A stretch of DNA of 64,000 nt from contig NC_083344.1 of assembly GCF_019175385.1 (NCBI RefSeq), positions 30,072,231 through 30,136,230 of the forward strand, written 5' to 3'. The notes below the pieces were generated by a model. The model had not been told where the DNA came from and did no database searches. It was given only the letters and a program-made list of their open reading frames with translations. Below, piece after piece: positions 9,932-20,734 of this stretch; position 1 is the first letter of the stretch, and every line of letters begins with the position of its first letter. Both the position numbers and the translations under genes were made by a program. The stretch comes from Lycium barbarum. Lineage: Eukaryota > Streptophyta > Magnoliopsida > Solanales > Solanaceae.

Positions 9932-12859
9932 TGTCACGACCCAGCCCCGTGGGCCGCGACTGGCACCCTATCTGGGTACCCAGACCAAAGCGCATATTCA
10001 TTTACCAAATCCGAGCATATTCCAAAAATTCATAAAAGTCATATCAAACTGAATCTTTATCAAATATTTCTTAAGCGGTCGCACAAATCAAAATGTTATA
10101 TCAAATCCAAACGGAGCGGCGGAATAGACATCGCCGGTCAGAAGTGCAAATATAAGCATAAGGGCCATTTAGGGCCATCAAAACAAACGGACCGCTTTAA
10201 GACCAGAGAACAAAATCAAACAAACATATATAGGACCCTCGCCCCACATATATGACTACAGGCCTCTACGAACTCAAAACAAAGACATATGGCGAGACAG
10301 GGCCCCGCCGTACCCAAATCGTCAAATATACAGAGCATATACATAGCAAAAGGAGTCTGTACCAAAAGTGGACTCCGGATCAGAAGGAGTACTCCAAAAT
10401 AGCAGAAAGTGAAGCCTACAGTGGAGGATCACCAATGTCTGTACCTGCGGGCATGAAACGCAGCCCCCGAAGAAAGGGGGTCAGTACGAAATATGTACTG
10501 AGTATGTAAAGCATGGAGTACAGAAATATGGATCAAAGCTGAAAGCAAATCAGATAACAAAGTGGAGTACAAATCAGTATGTCAAAATCCGTATCAAAGT
10601 CATATACGTATACATAATGCAAACGAAATCATGCAAACGCTTAAGAACGTGGTCGCCACTCCGACGCTGGCGCCGCACACAGCATAACACCAGAAAGTTT
10701 CAAATCTCCGTACATCCCCGATCACAAACACAAACATAGGTGAGCGTATCGCATCACGAGCCATATCACAGCATAACTCCAAACGGAACCCGGCCCTATG
10801 GCGAAGCCTCGGGAACCGCAACACAGCATACGGCCGAATCATCATAAGGCGCACGAATCATAACCGGCCCGGGAACCGGTGAACGAAGTCATAATAGGGC
10901 ACGAGCGGAGTCGTGAGCAAAAAAAAGCAAAATATATTTCAAAATAGCCTTTCAAAACATAATGATTTCATAAGTCATTTCATAGTACAAAATAATCGAA
11001 TACTTAGTCGATACGAAGTTTCGTTTCACAAAATGTTTCCAAAATGGTACGTATGGCTCAAAACGTAACTTAGCATATCATAATATTCAAAACATGTCTC
11101 TTAGGAGGAAGTTCCAAAACCGAAGGTTTCATTTCAAACTTTATTCAAAAGGACAGCCCAATAAGACAAATAGGGTGTCTCGGGGTTAGCGGGCCCACCT
11201 CGAGTCGAATTGAGGTGGCGAACATAATTTACGAACATTTAGGGGCCAAAATTTCATACACAATCATTTCTAAGTTACCCGACCACATTTCGATAGGTTT
11301 CGGACGATTGGTGGCATTCTAGCCAAAATAGAGCCCTTAGGCTTCAATTGAATTGAATGAATAGTAACTTTTCTGTGGATCGGGTTTCGAGGAGCAGAAA
11401 TGCTCCGGAGGTTCCAATATTCACCTAGCATACTAAGACATGCCAAACAAAGAAGTGGGAAGCTTTACATACCTTACAGACGTCGTATGCTCTCCCAAAA
11501 GTCAAGTCCCGTTTCGTCTGAAATCTGCAAATGGTCAAAGTTACCAATTGAGATTCTTAGGCTTAAAAATGCCATTAACTTCATTTTTGTCTACCAAAAT
11601 TTCGGCAGCATTTCCCCTATAAATCTAACACCCCCGAGACTTAGTTCGGCTCGAAAATACATCAACAACAACAACCCACACATCATCAAACAACACAAAT
11701 CATAATCAAACCACTCTAGCTTCAAAGTTCTGCCTTACTACTTAAGTTGGCAACTTTTCATTCAAACTTCCAAAATTCCAAATCTATGCCCACATTATTG
11801 TATTCATTCACTCATTCACAATTGTTCAAACACACCTCAATTATATTCCAAACCATATACAAAGTTTCCCAAAATTCATTACTTTCCATATTTCTTTCAA
11901 AACATCAAAACTCACAATGAATGTTCTAACTTGCGTCGTTTCATTCCGAATTCATTAACATCAACCATAAGTCAAATTCAAAGTCTTTAGCACCCTAAAT
12001 ATACAATGATATACACAAATATACCAAAGGTGTATACTTTCCGATACGTTCCGAAATCATTTTCCAACTCCAATTCAATTCATTAATCATTCATTTATGA
12101 CATAAAGGTCACAACGACGCATTAAACAAATTAAACAAGATCAAATTCATATTCTTTCCCCTTCTAAGGGCACACGGCCAAACACACCCTTTTTCCCACA
12201 CACACGCCATGCACAAACACAACACCATTCCATAATCTTCACGCAACATCAATCACTAAAACATGTAAACCCATTCCATAACATAACAACATAGATTTTT
12301 CACCTTTTTCTTGAAATCCCGATTTGCCAGAAACGTCGCTCTTCCGCCAAACTACTTGTATCACGTCGGAGAGCGTCTTGAGTACTTTACAACTATGTGG
12401 AAACGAATATTTTGGGATCACAACAAGGGCTTGGGATTTTTTTTTCTCTTTCTCCTAGCCTTCGGCCGAATGGGTTTTTGTTGGAGTCAAAGTTGAAATG
12501 TGATTTTTCTAGATAAGTCTAAGTGTTGAATTTGTATATATCTATATATAGAGGTCATGTGCATAGCACATGACTTTTAAAATTGGGTTTGGGCCTCTCC
12601 AATGGCCGGCCATCCCAACTCTTTGGGCCTCAATTTTGTATTCAATTTTTTTTGGCCCAATTCATTAAAAGTCCCGCTTTATAATTCCCGAAACTAATTT
12701 CCGAAATTCCAAATTTATCCTCGGCCTCCCCCGATGTCTTAACATTAATAATTCCATAACCAACATAGTCATATTCACTAAAATCAAAATATCTCTTCAT
12801 AACACACAAGTCTTACTTATTTCTCGAATTCCAATTATACAAAAGCACGGGACATAACA
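9932..12859 (-). repeat. 3' LTR of LARD
   Basis: TGTCACGACCC to GGACATAACA, 2928 bp, bounded by duplication GCTGG on the left and the PPT on the right. It contains the three-hairpin module, GC-rich mini-hairpins near 10785-10915 and the donor-like block near 11437-11474. It also has a GGCAGCATTTCCCC motif near 11596. ORFs of 84-101 codons here are antisense or spurious and simply recur in the other LTR. Confidence 0.95.
10445..10501 (-). promoter_or_regulatory. Three-hairpin module in LARD LTR
   Basis: Three adjacent perfect stems on the plus strand: CTGCG/CGCAG (10445-10463), CCCCC/GGGGG (10464-10480), TCAGTAC/GTACTGA (10481-10501). The other LTR has the same at 16775-16831. Equivalent modules occur in every large LTR in the window. 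Likely an RNA structure of the R/U5 part; function unknown. Confidence 0.75.
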
Positions 12860-12895
12860 TTCTCCCCCCCTTAAGAACATTCGTCCTCGAATGTT
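12860..12895 (-). promoter_or_regulatory. Polypurine tract and pre-PPT hairpin of LARD
   Basis: TTCTCCCCCCCTTAAG beside the LTR is the PPT complement, which primes plus-strand synthesis. Next to it, 12876-12895 forms a perfect 8-bp stem (AACATTCG and CGAATGTT around TCCT). Confidence 0.88.
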
Positions 12896-13177
12896 GAATT
12901 GACTTTATTGGGCGTCATACTGCTTCGGGAGGGTCCTCTTCGTAATTGTCCTTCGTGGACTTTCCGACATAGCTTTTTCACCCCCATGATGGGGTAATTC
13001 TTCACATCACTAATTCAAATGCCTTCATAATATATTTTCTCGTACCCCACATAATCATCGGACCACACGCTATATTTTTTTTTTAATGGACAAACGCTTT
13101 CCAGACATCATAGTCAATATCATTCCTTGTTACACTGCTGAGGTCCCTACCATATTATCGTAATCCCACTTCATACC

Positions 13178-13410
13178 AGACACCTCACACCAACGGATTC
13201 AGAATCATACCAAACACTTCACACCAACGGATTCAGAACTAGGACCAGACGCCTAGAAGCATATCGAACGAACTCGTAATCGGAGGCAGACGTACTAGAC
13301 TATGGCGGACGGTTTCATAGTCAAAATCAGAGGTACAAAAGTATGTCAGACAAATCTGAGATCGGAGTCAGACGTACAAAGGCGTATCAGACGGATTTGA
13401 AATCAAATTC
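13178..13410. repeat. 41-bp tandem repeat array, first block
   Basis: Four consecutive units of exactly 41 bp start at 13247, 13288, 13329 and 13370. They follow a pattern AGACGTACAAAG..GTATCAGACGGATT. Two shorter related units (34 and 35 bp) precede them at 13178 and 13212. The units are diverged. Confidence 0.85.
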
Positions 13411-13425
13411 AGATGATATCACTTT

Positions 13426-13742
13426 TGTCACGACCCAACCCCGTGGGCCGCGACTGGTGCCCTACTTAGGCACCCCAAACAGACTCACAACCAGATCATC
13501 GTATTCAGGCTCATCCAGACTTAACATACGTTATTCGAACTGGAAATTAACAACATACGTCACACAAACATTTATCGAACGCTTATCTTAAGCGGTCGCC
13601 CGTGCAGAACAATCATATCAAAATCATAAAGGTGGCAGAATATACATCGCCCAAATGCACATACACACGTACAAACTCATGGGCCGTCTTGGCCACCGTA
13701 GCATACGGGCCGCTTAAGAACGCAAAACAGATCCACATACAA
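13426..13742 (-). repeat. Diverged LTR-end fragment inside LARD
   Basis: Preceded by GATATCACTTT, close to the PBS-LTR junction GATACCACTTT. It then opens TGTCACGACCCAACCCCGTGG like the LARD LTR and keeps the CTTAAGCGGTCG and CATCGCC landmarks. The right edge is not clear. It separates the two 41-bp repeat blocks. Confidence 0.65.
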
Positions 13743-13866
13743 ACACACCAGAGATATATCCGACAGATTCGTATCCAGAGTCAGACATACAGAGATGTGT
13801 CGGACGGATTCGCAATCAGAGCCAATCATACAGAGGTATATCAACCAAGAACAGATTCAGAACCGG
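13743..13866. repeat. 41-bp tandem repeat array, second block
   Basis: Units of 40, 41 and 43 bp start at 13743, 13783 and 13824 with the same consensus as 13247-13410. The array continues in degraded form to about 13950. Confidence 0.75.
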
Positions 13867-15057
13867 ATGTATCAAGGTTTATCAAATGGGAACACAATCG
13901 AGGCCAGAAGCATAGAGGCGTAATAGACAGAGCCTTATCAAAATCGGGAGTGCAGAAGTTTAGCAGATAGAATCCGAATTAGAATCAGATCACTCTTATT
14001 AAGGCTCCAATGATTCATGAAAAATTTCCCTTTATTTGTAAACTTATTCGCCAAGCTGTCACACAAATTGTCTCGCGTCTCGCGTATCGACTCTTTCAAA
14101 GATTCCACTTGTTCACACTGCTTATCTTTCACCTTTCCTACCCTCCATACTCATTTTCTCTGTCAGACATCGTCATTCCAAACTAAGTTATAATGTAATT
14201 GGGGATTTTCTATCCCTTGACAACATTCGGATCATCGCCCCCGCTTCGCTTCATGTATTCGATTTAGTAAAACCTTTCGTCTATCACAACTTTGGCTGCC
14301 GGGACTCGGCTCCTATCCCACAAGGGCACCAAACGAAAATCATACACACACCTACACATACACATACACATACACACATACGGATATATTTACTCATACC
14401 TTACTGGCGAACGTCTCAGACTGTTATTCAAATTCGTTCAATTTCCCAAGCGGTGTTGTACCCTTTTCTTTTTGCCCATTTAGTCCGCCTCGTTCTGCGC
14501 GACTCCCGAAAGGGCACTAATTACTCCACATACATTCTATTTACCTTATGATTACCCCAAATTTCTATTTATATTCATCATACTCTCACTTTATGAAAAA
14601 CTTTACATTACTTCCCAGGGGGTCACCCATCCCAGAATTGCTCTGGCTTGAGCACGCTTAACCCCGAAACTTTCATGCATTTTGACGCGTTAGGGCTAAT
14701 ATAATTCCGTCGATTACCCCGCAGGGCCTTTGTCACATAATTTTAGGGCAGATCGGGGTCTTAACAAATTTTCGAAAAAATTTTGTAGCGGGTCCCACCC
14801 CCGGCTAAGTCGTACCATTACCATGTCGCCTTTCTGAATCTTAAACATTCACTTTCATACACATATACATATGATTACGGATAACCCACGGATTTAAGTC
14901 TTCGTCCCACGAATTCCGCCTCCGAATAATCGGTGGAATCTGATAAAATATCACCGTAAGGTGTTCTCCGGCCACTGACAGAAGAAAACTAAAGTCCGAC
15001 AAGTATTGCGGGACCTTTTTGTACTTAGTCTACATATTTACTTCCATATTTCTGGAA
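13867..15057. other. LARD interior, non-coding
   Basis: Apart from the 5S-like segment (14610-14662), I see a short CACATACA repeat near 14340-14385 and no conserved ORF. The segment 14676-14766 ends GGGGTCTTAACA, which read in reverse begins TGTTAAGACCCCGAT like an LTR start. The small ORFs here have no recognisable content. Confidence 0.5.
14610..14662 (-). other. 5S rRNA-derived segment (Cassandra-like)
   Basis: On the minus strand this contains GTTAAGCGTGCTCAAGC, matching plant 5S rRNA box A with two changes. GGATGGGTGACC and TGGGAAGT follow and match the intermediate element and box C in the right order and spacing. Only the 3' half of 5S is present, so it is not a 5S gene. Cassandra TRIM elements are known to carry such a segment in their LTRs. 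Here it lies in the interior of a large element, about 1.6 kb after the PBS. Confidence 0.8.
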
Positions 15058-15292
15058 GAATTTGGGCAGAGGTTCCTCTGTTTTTCTTACTATCCAAAAC
15101 CTGTACACCAGAAATACCAATTATGCCTCACAGGGCCAACACATATGCACACATACATATCATATCATGTCGTATCGCAGCCACACGGGGCTGATAACCT
15201 CAAGTAAGAATTATAACGTCGTCGACACTTACCACACGTGCCAAACTCAACAGCATCGGAGGCACTTTCCTGTTTACTTTCATCCGGGATTT
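15058..15292 (-). other. Conserved non-coding block shared with H
   Basis: On the minus strand: GGATGAAAG, GGTAAGT, TTACTTGA, GTGTGGCTG, GGCCCTGTGAGGC, GGTTTTGGATAGTAAG and CAGAGG..CTCTGCC. The same landmarks in the same order occur at about 45875-46130 in H. The second half also recurs between pol and PPT in H (49587-49697) and B (23400-23540). Confidence 0.7.
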
Positions 15293-15459
15293 CTAGACTC
15301 ACATTGATGGTGGGGACATCTCAGTCGCCCTTGCCTTTGGTCACTAGGTCTCTAATCCTTTTAAATTTCTGTCGTCTTCATAGAACAACGTTTTACAGAT
15401 ATCATGCACATATCGAAAATTCTAGGAAACTTACGTACTCATAACTGATCAACTCGGGT

Positions 15460-15975
15460 CTAACCTGGGGAGCTGCCGTGGGAGCTGTGTCCCTCATCAT
15501 CGTCGTCGGTCTGGCCCCCACTGTTACCTGCATCTGAATCGGAGGAGTGTAGGTAGCCTGGCAATTCCTGGTTCACTGACGGCCAGGACAAAGGGCTGGA
15601 ATAGGGCGTGACACTCTCTGGGGAAGCCTGTCTAACATACTGCTCCACTACCGGAGCTGCTGGCACATCCTCGGGAATCTCCTCCTCCGGCGTCCCAGAG
15701 GAGTGCTCTAGTGGCTCAGCCTCGGGGCTATCCTCCTCCCTGGGAGTAAGAAACTCTGGAGGTATCGTCGCTGGGTCCTCCGAAGGGTCGGTGTCATAAC
15801 TGTCTTCCCTGGGAGCCTCTGCTCTGGGGATCAAAAACTCTGGAGGAATTGTCTCTGGATCCTCCGAAGGATCTGTCTCAATCGAGTAGCTGGGGATCTG
15901 CCTACTCGGTCCTGGTGATGTCCTAGGGGCCTTATTATCACCCCCATCCCCATCATCCGAAGCGCTCCTCTTCAT
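15460..15975 (-). CDS. 171-aa acidic Pro/Glu/Asp-rich protein of LARD
   Basis: The only intact ORF in the LARD interior. It occupies the position of gag, about 270 bases after the PBS, with start ATG at 15975-15973. The sequence is low complexity and very acidic. It begins with a basic-acidic patch (MKRSASDDGDGGDNKAPR). Two tandem copies of a unit of about 28 residues follow, centred on DPSEDPETIPPEF and DPSEDPATIPPEF. It ends in an Asp/Ser-rich tail (QTDDDDEGHSSHGSS). I see no zinc knuckle, protease, membrane segment or signal peptide. It is probably disordered. I do not recognise a family. It could be a gag relic or an element-specific protein; a chance ORF is less likely given its length and repeats. 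Confidence 0.6.
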   Translation of the reverse strand: MKRSASDDGDGGDNKAPRTSPGPSRQIPSYSIETDPSEDPETIPPEFLIPRAEAPREDSYDTDPSEDPATIPPEFLTPREEDSPEAEPLEHSSGTPEEEIPEDVPAAPVVEQYVRQASPESVTPYSSPLSWPSVNQELPGYLHSSDSDAGNSGGQTDDDDEGHSSHGSSPG

Positions 15976-16110
15976 TATTTATCAACCTACGATCACCTGC
16001 AGGAAGAGGGTCAGAAACATTTTCCCCAAATACCGACACTTCTGCTCTTCTGGAGCCTCGCTGTAGATACATCAATTCGTAGGGGAGAATCATCCTAATC
16101 ATATAGCTTT

Positions 16111-16120
16111 ATCGCACGAT
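16111..16120 (-). promoter_or_regulatory. Leader palindrome of LARD
   Basis: ATCGCACGAT in the leader, identical to elements A and B although LARD shares no coding sequence with them. This suggests a cis-acting role such as packaging. Confidence 0.5.
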
Positions 16121-16245
16121 CTAAGAATCCAAAGAAGGGTAACATCCTAAATGCCCTGTAGCTTCCTGTTTATAGGTGTGGTGCACAACACATCGATAAA
16201 CAAGACTCTACTAGACACGGCCTGTAGACATTCCGAGGACTAACC

Positions 16246-16257
16246 GCTCTGATACCA
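16246..16257 (-). promoter_or_regulatory. Primer-binding site of LARD (tRNA-iMet)
   Basis: GCTCTGATACCA, four bases from the LTR start at 16262. Confidence 0.93.
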
Positions 16258-16261
16258 CTTT

Positions 16262-19188
16262 TGTCACGACCCAGCCCCGTGGGCCGCGACTGGCACCCTA
16301 TCTGGGTACCCAGACCAAAGCGCATATTCATTTACCAAATCCGAGCATATTCCAAAAATTCATAAAAGTCATATCAAACTGAATCTTTATCAAATATGTC
16401 TTAAGCGGTCGCACAAATCAAAATGTCATATCAAATCCAAACGGAGCGGCGGAATAGACATCGCCGGTCAGAAGTGCAAATATAAGCATAAGGGCCATTT
16501 AGGGCCATCAAAACAAACGGACCGCTTTAAGACCAGAGAACAAAATCAAACAAACATATATAGGACCCTCGCCCCACATATATGACTACAGGCCTCTACG
16601 AACTCAAAACAAAGACATATGGCGAGACAGGGCCCCGCCGTACCCAAATCGTCAAATATACAGAGCATATACATAGCAAAAGGAGTCTGTACCAAAAGTG
16701 GACTCCGGATCAGAAGGAGTACTCCAAAATAGCAGAAAGTGAAGCCTACAGTGGAGGATCACCAATGTCTGTACCTGCGGGCATGAAACGCAGCCCCCGA
16801 AGAAAGGGGGTCAGTACGAAATATGTACTGAGTATGTAAAGCACGGAGTACAGAAATATGGATCAAAGCTGAAAGCAAATCAGATAACAAAGTGGAGTAC
16901 AAATCAGTATGTCAAAATCCGTATCAAAGTCATATACGTATACATAATGCAAACGAAATCATGCAAACTCTTAAGAACGTGGTCGTCACTCCGACGCTGG
17001 CACCGCACACAGCATAACACCAGAAAGTTTCAAATCTCCGTACATCCCCGATCACAAACACAAACATAGGTGAGCGTATCGCATCACGAGCCATATCACA
17101 GCATAACTCCAAACGGAACCCGGCCCTATGGCGAAGCCTCGGGAACCGCAACACAGCATACGGCCGAATCATCATAAGGCGCACGAATCATAACCGGCCC
17201 GGGAACCGGTGAACGAAGTCATAATAGGGCACGAGCGGAGTCGTGAGCAAAAAAAGCAAAATATATTTCAAAATAGCCTTTCAAAACATAATGATTTCAT
17301 AAGTCATTTCATAGTACAAAATAATCGAATACTTAGTCGATACGAAGTTTCGTTTCACAAAATGTTTCCAAAATGATACGTATGGCTCAAAACGTAACTT
17401 AGCATATCATAATATTCAAAACATGTCTCTTAGGAGGAAGTTCCAAAACCGAAGGTTTCATTTCAAACTTTATTCAAAAGGACAGCCCAATAAGACAAAT
17501 AGGGCGTCTCGGGGTTAGCGGGCCCACCTAGAGTCGAATTGAGGTGGCGAACATAATTTACGAACATTTAGGGGCCAAAAGTTCATACATAATCATTTCT
17601 AAGTTACCCGACCACATTTCGATAGGTTTCGGACGATTGGTGGCATTCTAGCCAAAATAGAGCCCTTAGGCTTCAATTGAATTGAATGAATAGTAACTTT
17701 TCTGTGGATCGGGTTTCGAGGAGCAGAAATGCTCCGGAGGTTCCAATATTCACCTAGCATACTAAGACATGCCAAACAAAGAAGTGGGAAGCTTTACATA
17801 CCTTACAGACGTCGTATGCTCTCCCAAAAGTCAAGTCTCGTTTCGTCTGAAATCTGCAAATGGTCAAAGTTACCAATTGAGATTCTTAGGCTTAAAAATG
17901 CCATTAACTTCATTTTTGTCTACCGAAATTTTGGCAGCATTTCCCCTATAAATCTAACACCCCCGAGACTTAGCTCGGCTCGAAAATACATCAACAACAA
18001 CAGCCCACACATCATCAAACAACACAAATCATAATCAAACCACTCTAGCTTCAAAGTTCTGCCTTACTACTTAAGTTGGCAACTTTTCATTCAAACTTCC
18101 AAAATTCCAAATCTATGCCCACATTATTGTATTCATTCACTCATTCACAATTGTTCAAACACACCCCAATTATATTCCAAACCATATACAAAGTTTCCCA
18201 AAATTCATTACTTTCCATATTTCTTTCAAAACATCAAAACTCACAACGAACGTTCTAACTTGCGTCGTTTCATTCCGAATTCATTAACATCAACCATAAG
18301 TCAAATTCAAAGTCTTTAGCACCCTAAATATACAATGATATACACAAATATACCAAAGGTGTATACTTTCCGATACGTTCCGAAATCATTTTCCAACTCC
18401 AATTCAATTCATTAATCATTCATTTATGACATAAAGGTCACAACGACTCATTAAACAAACTAAACAAGATCAAATTCATATTCTTTCCCCTTCTAAGGGC
18501 ACACGGCCAAACACACCCTTTTTCCCACACACACGCCATGCACAAACACAACACCATTCCATAATCTTCACGCAACATCAATCACTAAAACATGTAAACC
18601 CATTCCATAACATAAAAACATAGATTTTTCACCTTTTTCTTGAAATCCCGATTTGCCGCAAACGTCGCTCTTCCGCCAAACTACTTGTATCACGTCGGAG
18701 AGCGTCTTGAGTACTTTACAACTATGTGGAAACGAATATTTTGGGATCACAACAAGGGCTTGGGAATTTTTTTTCTCTTTCTCCTAGGCTTCGGCCGAAT
18801 GGGTTTTTGTTGGAGTCAAAGTTGAAATGTGATTTTTCTAGATAAGTCTAAGTGTTGAATTGGTATATATCCATATATAGAGGTCATGTGCATAGCACAT
18901 GACTTTTAAAATTGGGTTTGGGCCTCTCCAATGGCCGGCCATCCCAACTCTTTGGGCCTCAATTTTGTATTCAATTTTTCTTGGCCCAATTCATTAAAAG
19001 TCCCGCTTTATAATTCCCGAAACTAATTTCCGAAATTCCAAATTTATCCTCGGCCTCCCCCGATGTCTTAACATTAATAATTCCATAACCAACATAGTCA
19101 TATTCACTAAAATCAAAATATCTCTTCATAACACACAAGTCTTACTTATTTCTCGAATTCCAATTATACAAAAGCACGGGACATAACA
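16262..19188 (-). repeat. 5' LTR of LARD
   Basis: 2927 bp, almost identical to 9932-12859, ending ACATAACA before duplication GCTGG at 19189. It carries the same modules, including the three hairpins (16775-16831) and the GGCAGCATTTCCCC motif near 17931. Confidence 0.95.
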
Positions 19189-19193
19189 GCTGG

Positions 19194-19816
19194 TGCTCAC
19201 ACTTTACTTGCTGACAATTTGCACACTTAGCCACAAAGTCAACTATATCTCTTTTCATCCGACGCCACCAATAGTGTTGTCTCATGTCACGGTACATCTT
19301 ACTCGTCGCTGGATGAATGGAATAGTGATAGCTATGAACCTTAAACAAGATCAACTGAACCAAATAACCAACACGAGGAACGTACACGCGTCCTCTAATC
19401 CTCAGAATGCTCTCAGAGTCAATCGCGGCCTCCTTGGCCTCACCTCTTAAAACCCTATCTCGGATCTTGCTCAACTGCGCATCCTAAAACCGATGAGCCC
19501 TGATCCGATCCAATAAAGACGACCTCGCCTCTATACAAGCCAAAATCTTGCCCGGGGCTGAAATATCAGGACGGACGAAACTATTGGCCAGAGTCTGAAC
19601 CTCCATGGGCAACGGACGCTCGGAGATAATAAATCGAGCTAAACTCCCCATACTCACTGCCTTGCGACTCAAGGCATCAGCCACTACATTGTCTTTCCCG
19701 GGATAATACAGAATAGAGATGTCATAGTCCTTTAGGAGTGCCATCCATCAGTGCTGCCTGGAATTAAGATATCTCTGGGTAAACACATGCCGAAGGCTAC
19801 GGTGATCGATAAAAAC
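19194..19816 (-). pseudogene. Element X RNase H end and integrase zinc domain, fragment 2
   Basis: On the minus strand the frame opens at VFIDHRSLRHVFTQRYLNSRQ (RNase H, with a catalytic Asp) immediately beside the CACTA end. A TGA replaces a codon after SRQH, then comes [27 protein letters not shown] second in-frame stop follows AHRF. The integrase N-terminus keeps the HHCC zinc site (HSYHYSIHPATS, then CANCQQVKCEHQ). The text continues at 9931 across LARD and, upstream, at 53608 across CACTA, so this is the middle of three pieces of X. Confidence 0.88.
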
Positions 19817-20280
19817 CACTACAAGAAAAACTGCCTTTAAGGAAGGGAAATTTGGTCCCTAAAAGTCCAAATCTGGTCCCGAATAAGCAATTGCGACGGG
19901 AAAAAACTGGTCACCACCCGTCGCAATAGGCTCCGCCGCTAAAGGTCAATAATGACGAGTTGAAATATCTGGTTGTTAAATGTCTTTAAAGACGGGATTA
20001 ACAACTGGTCGTTAAATACCTTTAGCAACTACATATCTCGTCCCTAATAGACTATTAATATCATGAAAAATATAAATTTTCCGGTCGTTAAATACCTTTT
20101 GCGACCAACCTTACTATCTTTAGAGACGAGCTGCACTGGTCCCTATTTGAAATAATTGTACTAATTTTAGCAACCGTATTTCTGATCTCATTGACCATGA
20201 CTGGTCCCTAAAGCTCGATGTCACAAAAAAGTTATACAATAAATATCAAATTGCTGCTAAAAAATCTAGATAATTTTCTT
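19817..20280. repeat. Left TIR and subterminal repeats of CACTA element
   Basis: TIR at 19817-19831, followed by repeated short motifs (TGGTCCCTAAA, CTGGTCGTTAAATACCTTT, GCGACGGG, CGTCCCTAATAG) in both orientations. Such motifs typically bind the transposase accessory protein. Confidence 0.8.
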
Positions 20281-20734
20281 TTATATACATAGTGAGAAAG
20301 TTATTAATAACAATAAAATGGTTAACATCCCGAGCTAGACTATGATATCGAGTTTTGCATAACATTCCTAGGAAAATAATAACAAACTTGTGCATCTTCT
20401 AAACTTGCATCTTGACTTGTAACTTCAATCTTCAAAACCTGTAAGTACAAATTTTTTAAATGACGATGAATAACTATTAGTAAAATAATATATGTAAATT
20501 TTACATTAGCAAGTAAAAGTGCAACAAACATGCAGCAAAAAGAACATTTGAACATCAGTAGCTAGTTTAAATTGATCAACTTTACACATGTTGAGATACT
20601 TGATTAATAAGATTTGATGCAAGCCAGTAGTCCGTGCAGCATGTTAGAGCATCATGCAACAGAGCTCAAAGTGACAAAATCTTAGGCATAAAGCAAATAG
20701 TTTCCGCACTCTTTCTTTAGAACAGCCATATTTC
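20281..20734. other. CACTA interior, left part
   Basis: AT-rich sequence without a convincing ORF, up to the insertion of B. The last five bases, ATTTC, are the left copy of B's target duplication. Confidence 0.45.

Larger units (their letters stand above)
9932..19188 (-). mobile_element. LARD: complete non-autonomous LTR retrotransposon
   Basis: Two nearly identical LTRs (9932-12859 and 16262-19188) flank a 3402-bp interior with PBS, one ORF and PPT but no gag, protease, RT or integrase homology. A perfect 5-bp duplication GCTGG stands at 9927-9931 and 19189-19193. The insertion split the integrase of element X. The first 300 bases of the two LTRs show only two differences, so the insertion is recent. 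It must use enzymes from another element; shared PBS, leader and PPT hairpin point to the A/B/F group. Confidence 0.95.

Noticed and set aside
10252..10509. 85-codon ORF repeated exactly at 16582-16839
   Set aside because: Both lie at the same place in the two LARD LTRs, antisense to the element, across the three-hairpin module. Identity follows from LTR identity, not protein selection.
11400..11705. 101-codon ORF with a near copy at 17729-18034
   Set aside because: LTR sequence in both copies, low complexity at the end, no recognisable domain, antisense to the element.
13247..13866. CRISPR-like array
   Set aside because: The 41-bp units are contiguous, without spacers, in a plant retrotransposon.
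14610..14662. A 5S rRNA gene
   Set aside because: Only the 3' half is present, with several changes; it is a derived segment, not a gene.
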